Positions 56,199 to 64,000 of a stretch of 64,000 bases of DNA are shown here, piece after piece. This stretch comes from an uncultured Caldilinea sp. (GTDB lineage: Bacteria; Chloroflexota; Anaerolineae; Caldilineales; Caldilineaceae): assembly GCF_937128415.1 (NCBI RefSeq), contig NZ_CAKZMJ010000006.1, forward strand, positions 30,001 to 94,000, in the 5' to 3' direction. Below the pieces are notes generated by a model. It was not told the DNA's origin. It saw only the letters and a list, made by a program, of their open reading frames with translations, and searched no databases. Positions within the stretch are counted from its first letter, which is position 1; the number at the start of each line of letters is the position of its first letter. Both the position numbers and the translations under genes were made by a program.

Positions 56199-56254
56199 GG
56201 AATTGATTGCCTTGTTTTGCAGGAAAAATCGATGAAGGTTAATTCACGGTCATC

Positions 56255-56283
56255 ACTATATCATTGATTTCTATCTTTGTCAA
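56255..56283 (-). promoter_or_regulatory. Promoter of the lacI/ABC/GH116 operon
   Basis: Minus strand TTGACA (56283-56278), 17 bases, TATAGT (56260-56255), about 57 bases before the lacI start. Confidence 0.8.
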
Positions 56284-56330
56284 TCGAATTTTCGATGATT
56301 TTTTGTTAAAATTTCGACAATTTCGTCGAA
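56283..56330. promoter_or_regulatory. Palindromes near the lacI promoter
   Basis: Two inverted repeats with the same TTCGA core lie upstream of and touching the -35 box: ATCGAA-N2-TTCGAT (56283-56296) and TTCGAC-N6-GTCGAA (56313-56330). They are candidate operators for the LacI-family protein, although the centre is AT rather than the usual CG. Confidence 0.45.
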
Positions 56331-56427
56331 TTTTTCGAGTACAATGCCAATTTGTCACCGATTCACTTCACGAGTTCTTTTTTGAACTCATCTTATTCCG
56401 TTTGCACTCTCAAACCACCCGCTGCGG

Positions 56428-56433
56428 TATAAT
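56428..56433 (+). promoter_or_regulatory. -10 box giving a probable leaderless lepA transcript
   Basis: TATAAT ends seven bases before the ATG at 56441, so the message would start at or next to the start codon. The sequence between (TCACCGT region) has no ribosome-binding site. A TTGCAC at 56402-56407 is too far (20 bases) for a strong -35. Confidence 0.5.
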
Positions 56434-56440
56434 TCACCGT

Positions 56441-58240
<1,800 letters not shown>

Positions 58241-58325
58241 CGAGGCCGACTGCGAGAGTGTCAGATTCTCCTCTTCTTTGGGCACTTTGCTTGCTCCTTG
58301 ATCGACGTTCTGCAGGGAAAGACTG

Positions 58326-59210
<885 letters not shown>

Positions 59211-59391
59211 TGAAATGAAAAATGAATCCGGCAATTTCGTAGGCGTTGCGTCTGCTCCCGTAAGTCATCGCCTCCGACGTGACGCACCGATCACGCACAG
59301 CCCCCGCTGTCGGAAGCCGAAGCTGTGCAGATGCCAGAGCATCTGGGTGAAGGTCACCCGAGCGCCAGGGCTTAGGTCGCGTCCTGACAAC

Positions 59392-59429
59392 CGATGCGTT
59401 GGCTAAAGCTCGATGCGTTGGCTAAAGCT
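59392..59429. repeat. 19-base direct tandem repeat
   Basis: CGATGCGTTGGCTAAAGCT occurs twice without a gap (59392-59410, 59411-59429). The stop codon of the small minus-strand gene lies within the second unit. Confidence 0.85.
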
Positions 59430-59628
59430 CGTCCGCAGCGGGCGAAGGCTGCGCTTTCCTTCCAATAACCCAAGAAACGAGGCGCTCCTTCAGCCATTCG
59501 CGAAGCGAAAACGCCGAACGAGGGGTTTCAGAGGACTCTTCGACGCATGCATAGAGGTTGCGATCGCACAAGTGGAGTCGCACCATCTCGGCCTCGAAGA
59601 TGCGTTCTCCTTCATACGGCGACATCAT
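59422..59628 (-). CDS. Small hypothetical protein, 68 residues
   Basis: A short protein beginning MMSPYEGERIFEAEMVRLHL and ending with a basic, Trp-containing part (SLREWLKERLVSWVIGRK). I do not recognise a family. The case for a real gene rests on the ribosome-binding site GGGAGG six bases before ATG 59628 and on balanced amino-acid content; there is no clear promoter. It would be a small soluble or peripheral protein with an amphipathic C-terminal helix. Confidence 0.5.
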   Translation of the reverse strand: MMSPYEGERIFEAEMVRLHLCDRNLYACVEESSETPRSAFSLREWLKERLVSWVIGRKAQPSPAADEL

Positions 59629-60030
59629 AGAATCCCTCCCGAATCTCAAATCCCTCCTGGATTGTGTCAGTGTAGTCTCCCCAATACCCAATAGTAGACG
59701 TCTTCTCTTGACAGCGTCGGCAATGATGAAAATCCCGCCGGGCTCGCAAAGCGCTCTCCTGCTTTGCGCCCTTGCGCTGGATCTATTTTGAACCCAGGTT
59801 CATGTGGAATGTTTGCTGAAATCTTCCAGGAAGCTTTGGAGCTTCTAAGAAACCGCCCTAGAGGTCAGCGCTGAACGTCAGGCTTCGCCCTCGATAAAAT
59901 TAAAGACGTCCTAGAAAGACGTTGGCGGGCGATTGATTTGATTCTGCGTCGAATTGGAGGTTATCCTACACAGGAATGAATCTCCTGTCAATCTCAAAAA
60001 ATCATCCATTCTCTGGGAACGAGGTGTTCG
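59629..60030. other. Non-coding gap before the saccharopine dehydrogenase pseudogene
   Basis: About 400 bases in which I find no gene. It contains, at 59821-59850, ATCTTCCAGGAAGCTTTGGA followed by GCTTCTAAGA, a degraded relative of the fucosidase terminator hairpin at 6870-6902. Confidence 0.5.
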
Positions 60031-60916
60031 ATGCAGATACTTGTGCTTGGAAGCGGCCTGATGGGGCCGGCTGCAGCCTACAATGCCCTCGCCGATCCGC
60101 GCGTGACGCAGGTGACGCTGGCGGACAAAGACCCGGCGCAACTGGACGCGGCCCGCGCCAGGTTGACGTCGCTCCTGCTCAACCCCGCACAACTGGAGAC
60201 CGTGGTCATCGATCTGGCCGACCTGCACGCCGCCGCCAACCTGATCGCCCGGCATGATGCAGTCGTGGCTGCCTTGCCAGGCGCAGTGATCCCGCTGGGC
60301 GTGCGCGCCGCAGTGGCCGCGCGCACGCCATGGGTGGACCTTTCCTGGCCGCCGCAAGAGGAGCTGCCGCGAGGTCGAAGCGTGGCATCAAGGCTTTATG
60401 CCGTGGCTGCTCGAGCTAGAGGTGTTCAAAAATATCAGGCTGGGCACACAGAAGACGATCCGCTGGCCTGGCTTCGCCGCCAAGGCGACGGTGTTGCGCG
60501 ATCTCGGGCTGCTTAGCCAGCAGCCGATCGATGTGGACGGCGTGGAGGTGGCGCCCAAGGCCGTGGTCGACGCCGTGCTCTATCCCTACGTCAAGATGCG
60601 CGAACACGATCGCGACCTGACCATCTTTCGCGTTGAGGTGAGCGGCGTCAAAGATGGCTTCCCCCATCGACGGCGCATCGACATGGTGGATCGCTACGAC
60701 GAAACGCTGGGCTTCACCTCGATGGCGCGCGTCACGGCGTTCACCGGCGCCATCGTCGCGCGCATGGCGGCCGGTGGAGATTTCGGCGCAGCCAAGGGAT
60801 GGATCACGCCCGAAAAGTTGCTCACCGGCGAGCGATTCCATCGACTCGTCCAGGAACTTGCCGGCGCAGGCGTCGCGTTCACGGAGACTGTTGAGGAGAC
60901 GATGCGGTTGGTCTGA
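60031..60916 (+). pseudogene. Saccharopine/lysine dehydrogenase-like gene with internal deletion
   Basis: Two frames of one dehydrogenase. The first (60031 to about 60370) is the NAD-binding domain: ILVLGSGLMGPAAAYNALAD, VTLADKDPAQLDAAR and AARTPWVDLSWPPQEELP. The second (about 60370 to 60916) is the C-terminal end: EAWHQGFMPWLLELEVFKN, TQKTIRWPGFAAKATVLRDL and VLYPYVKMREHD. In intact proteins about 100 residues of the central catalytic domain separate these parts; here they are missing and the frame changes at the junction, so the gene is broken. GAGGTG precedes the ATG. A functional copy may exist elsewhere. Confidence 0.85.
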
Positions 60917-60940
60917 AGCAGGAAAAGTCGGAGAGCGCGC

Positions 60941-62125
<1,185 letters not shown>

Positions 62126-62136
62126 TCGAGCGTAAA

Positions 62137-62172
62137 ATCCTTCAAGACCCTGCGCTCTGCTGAGACAGAGCG
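62137..62172. repeat. Short copy of the dispersed repeat
   Basis: AATCCTTCAAGACCCTGCGC then TCTGCTGAGAC matches the AAGACCTTGCGGTCTGCCGAG block of copy B at 18.79 kb with a few changes. It sits in the divergent gap between RNase D and the PrsW-like gene. Confidence 0.5.
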
Positions 62173-62268
62173 CAAGTCATCTTACTGCGCGTCCTGAAGC
62201 CTGTCAAACAGAGGTTGTGATTCTGCTATCCATTCCGCAAGCAGCGCATTGACGCAAGGAGAGACCCT

Positions 62269-63204
62269 GTGCAACTTCATCCTTTTCATGAAGGTGGCCC
62301 GCCTGAAAGTGGCGCAACGACGCAGCGCGGCTTTCTCCGCTCCATCTCGTTTGAACTGCTGGGGCTGTTCCTCTTTGTGGCGATCTTTCATCTGTTCTCT
62401 GCAATCGGCCCTGCGCTGGATGAAACCGGCTTGCTGCTGCTGAGCCTGGTCATGGCCGTGGTCCCTGCTTTGCTGTGGCTGGCGGTCTTCTATCGGATCG
62501 ACCGCGCAGAGCCGGAGCCGAAACGGCTGGTGCTGGGCGTCTATCTGATGGGACTGCTGCTGATGGCCGCCCTCTATCAGCCGCTTTTCGGCGTCGTTTT
62601 TGCAGTAGAAAGCTGGCTGCGCGCCTACGGGTGGTCGCATCTGGTGGGAGGCGTCCTGGTGACCGGCATGGCGAGCATGGCCATCGTCTACGCCGCCGTG
62701 CGCATCGTGGTCTTCGGCAATCCAGAATTTGATGAACGTCTTGACGGGATCATCTACGCTGTAGCAGCCGGGTTGGGCGTCGCAACGGTTCATAATTTTG
62801 TCTATGTCTTCCAGCATGGCGGGGTTGACTTGGACGTCGGCTCCATTCGCATCGTGGTCAACGCGTTGGGCTACGGCAGCATCGCCGGCGTGCTCGGTTA
62901 CTTCATCGGCCAGGCGCGCTTTGAAAAGACGCCGCTCTTCTATCTGCCGGCGGGCGTCGTCCTCTCGGCTGCGTTGCTTGGCCTCTATTTTTTTCTGGTC
63001 GAACAGACGGGTTCGACCGGCCTGCGCGCCGAGTTCTGGCGACAGCTACTCTTGGGGCTTTTGCTTACGTTGTTGGTGATGGGCGCGGTGAGCTGGCTGG
63101 TGCGTCGCGCCGACGAGGAGACGGCGCGCGTGGCGCAACTTGCAGCCACCGGCGACCGCTGGGAGCCAAAACCTGTAGAAACAGCGTCGGACCGAGGAGA
63201 ATAG
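62269..63204 (+). CDS. PrsW-family membrane protein lacking the usual active site
   Basis: A 311-residue protein with about eight to nine transmembrane helices. FYRIDRAEPEPKRLVLGVYL and DERLDGIIYAVAAGLGVATV followed by HNFVYVF match PrsW intramembrane proteases, which cleave anti-sigma factors. However, the EExxK segment of the first motif is absent (the region reads VTGMASMAIVYAAV) and the usual EN of the second motif is HN. It is thus a PrsW relative that may bind rather than cleave. The start is GTG 62269, with AAGGAGAG just upstream. It probably forms a unit with the next gene. Confidence 0.8.
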   Translation: MQLHPFHEGGPPESGATTQRGFLRSISFELLGLFLFVAIFHLFSAIGPALDETGLLLLSLVMAVVPALLWLAVFYRIDRAEPEPKRLVLGVYLMGLLLMAALYQPLFGVVFAVESWLRAYGWSHLVGGVLVTGMASMAIVYAAVRIVVFGNPEFDERLDGIIYAVAAGLGVATVHNFVYVFQHGGVDLDVGSIRIVVNALGYGSIAGVLGYFIGQARFEKTPLFYLPAGVVLSAALLGLYFFLVEQTGSTGLRAEFWRQLLLGLLLTLLVMGAVSWLVRRADEETARVAQLAATGDRWEPKPVETASDRGE

Positions 63205-63208
63205 TCGC

Positions 63209-63895
63209 ATGCTCTGGATCGATCGCCTGATCAAACCCAGCCCCACCAACGCGCCCCCTTCGCCGGGGGAGTTCGTGCGCAACGACCTCGCCGTGGCGGC
63301 GACCGTGCTGTTTGCGTTCATCCTTGCGCTGGGGGTGCGCAATCAGGTTTACAACGCTGCGCAATACGCAACGCTCAACGACGGCAGGCTGCGCATCGCC
63401 TATCCCGAGCGCTGGGTGCTGCGCGAACAAAGCGAGGTTGGCTTCACCGCACTCCATCTCGCCAGCCCGAGCGCCTACGACACGCGCGTCGAGGTCAGCA
63501 GCCGCCCGCTGCGCGAGGGGGAGACGTTGGAACGGGCGCGCTTCGAGCGCAGCCTGCAGCTTGCCTCCGAGTTGACGGCTTACCGCGAGCTGGAATCCGT
63601 CGCCATGCAGGCGATCGACGGCGCGCCGGCCATCGTCACCACGTATGGATTCGTCGCCGACCCTATGCGCGAGCTCGGCGCAATCGACCTGCCGGTGGTG
63701 GTGGAGGCGCAGGACATTCAGTTCGTCCACGACGGATGGGTGTATGTGATCTCGTTGCGCGCTGACGCAGCGCACTGGGAATCCGCCGCCCGCTCCTTCG
63801 CAGTGGTGAGGAATAGCATCCGCCTGCGAACGCCAGACCGCACTGCGAGCGCGCCCGATGCAGCCGGAGGCTTTGAGGGCGCCGCCCGCCCCTGA
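63209..63895 (+). CDS. Single-pass membrane protein, family not recognised
   Basis: A 228-residue protein with one N-terminal transmembrane helix (about residues 27-46) and an exported alpha/beta domain with RIAYPERWVLREQSEVGFTA, AYDTRVEVSSRPLREGETLE and VHDGWVYVISLRADAAHWES. The last part (IVTTYGF, then SLRA.. and a final helix with SFAVVRNSIRL) resembles the PsbP/MOG1-like fold of DUF1795-type proteins, but that is a weak impression. It starts four bases after the PrsW-like stop and may be its substrate or partner. Confidence 0.7.
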   Translation: MLWIDRLIKPSPTNAPPSPGEFVRNDLAVAATVLFAFILALGVRNQVYNAAQYATLNDGRLRIAYPERWVLREQSEVGFTALHLASPSAYDTRVEVSSRPLREGETLERARFERSLQLASELTAYRELESVAMQAIDGAPAIVTTYGFVADPMRELGAIDLPVVVEAQDIQFVHDGWVYVISLRADAAHWESAARSFAVVRNSIRLRTPDRTASAPDAAGGFEGAARP

Positions 63896-63906
63896 GGAGG
63901 AGATGG

Positions 63907-64000
63907 ATGATGCAGTCGCCTCACGTTCAATCGGCGCACAAGTTCCGGATCGATCCAACGTTGCGAAGCTTGCTGCTGTTGGCCGCAGCGTTGTGCCTGG
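63907..64000 (+). CDS. Start of an exported or membrane protein, cut by the window end
   Basis: The frame begins at ATG 63907 (second ATG 63910) after GAGGAGGAG and reads MMQSPHVQSAHKFRIDP, then a hydrophobic stretch TLRSLLLLAAALCL, a likely signal peptide or first helix. It begins 11 bases after the previous stop and belongs to the same operon. The rest lies outside the window. Confidence 0.6.
   Translation, partial: MMQSPHVQSAHKFRIDPTLRSLLLLAAALCL

Noticed and set aside
56264..56440. 59-residue N-terminal extension of LepA
   Set aside because: The sequence is AT-rich, contains the promoter box, and LepA proteins start at the MNLDHIRNF position.

Overview
The window is a high-GC stretch of bacterial chromosome that reads like a member of the Chloroflexota (Caldilinea/Anaerolineae-type). 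The reasons are family-level: A2-type caa3-like cytochrome oxidase genes with CtaG and SURF1, paired MoxR/VWA and MoxR/DUF4129/DUF4350 modules, several ABC sugar and peptide systems, GH4/GH29/GH116 glycosidases, a MalT-like LuxR regulator, and vegetative promoters close to TTGACA-N17-TATAAT. The lineage is inferred; there is no rRNA gene here to confirm it, and I saw no tRNA gene or CRISPR array.

Layout. 1-2.4 kb: end of an oligopeptide-type ABC transporter (OppC partial, OppF) and a DUF4870-like membrane protein. 2.5-6.9 kb: two MelA-type GH4 glycosidases in tandem and a GH29 alpha-L-fucosidase. 7.0-11.3 kb: tightly overlapping membrane protein/DUF4129/DUF4350 genes and a MoxR ATPase. 11.4-13.7 kb: aminotransferase and 2-hydroxyacid dehydrogenase. 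13.7-18.6 kb (minus): an unrecognised anchored protein, a Tat-exported flavodoxin, a 74-residue protein and an 893-residue MalT-like regulator.

18.7-24.6 kb is a decayed defence island of visibly lower GC. On the minus strand it reads: end of hsdS, an OLD-family nuclease (GajA-like, frameshifted), a UvrD-like helicase (GajB-like, intact), then the first 73 codons of hsdR, which overlaps gajB by ATGA. This is a Gabija-like pair nested inside a type I restriction-modification operon whose two ends have been lost. It is flanked by a broken DUF4143 ATPase gene, an IS630 transposase fragment and a decayed tsaB-like sequence.

24.6-33.1 kb (minus) is a complete aerobic respiration locus: a CuA-less COX2-like protein, ctaC, ctaD, ctaF, ctaE, ctaG, a FixH/YtkA-like protein, SURF1, ctaB and a methyltransferase. 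Divergent from it is a Fur-family regulator with a P1B-4 metal-efflux ATPase, with tandem operator-like palindromes just after the promoter. 36-42.5 kb: an exported beta-propeller protein, peptide deformylase, a RodZ-like protein, and a VWA/MoxR pair. 42.7-47.6 kb: an IS5-type transposase fragment and an acoXABC-type 2-oxoacid/acetoin dehydrogenase operon. 47.8-56.3 kb (AT-richer, minus): LacI regulator, sugar-binding protein, two permeases, a CobW-type metal GTPase and a GH116 beta-glucosidase, in one apparent operon. 56.4-64 kb: lepA, rsmA, a small gene, a deleted saccharopine dehydrogenase pseudogene, RNase D, a PrsW-like protein lacking the usual active-site residues, and two further genes, the last cut by the window end.

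A mosaic family of GC-rich dispersed palindromic repeats recurs between genes (about 3.9, 18.8, 35.9, 38.2-38.6 and 62.1 kb).
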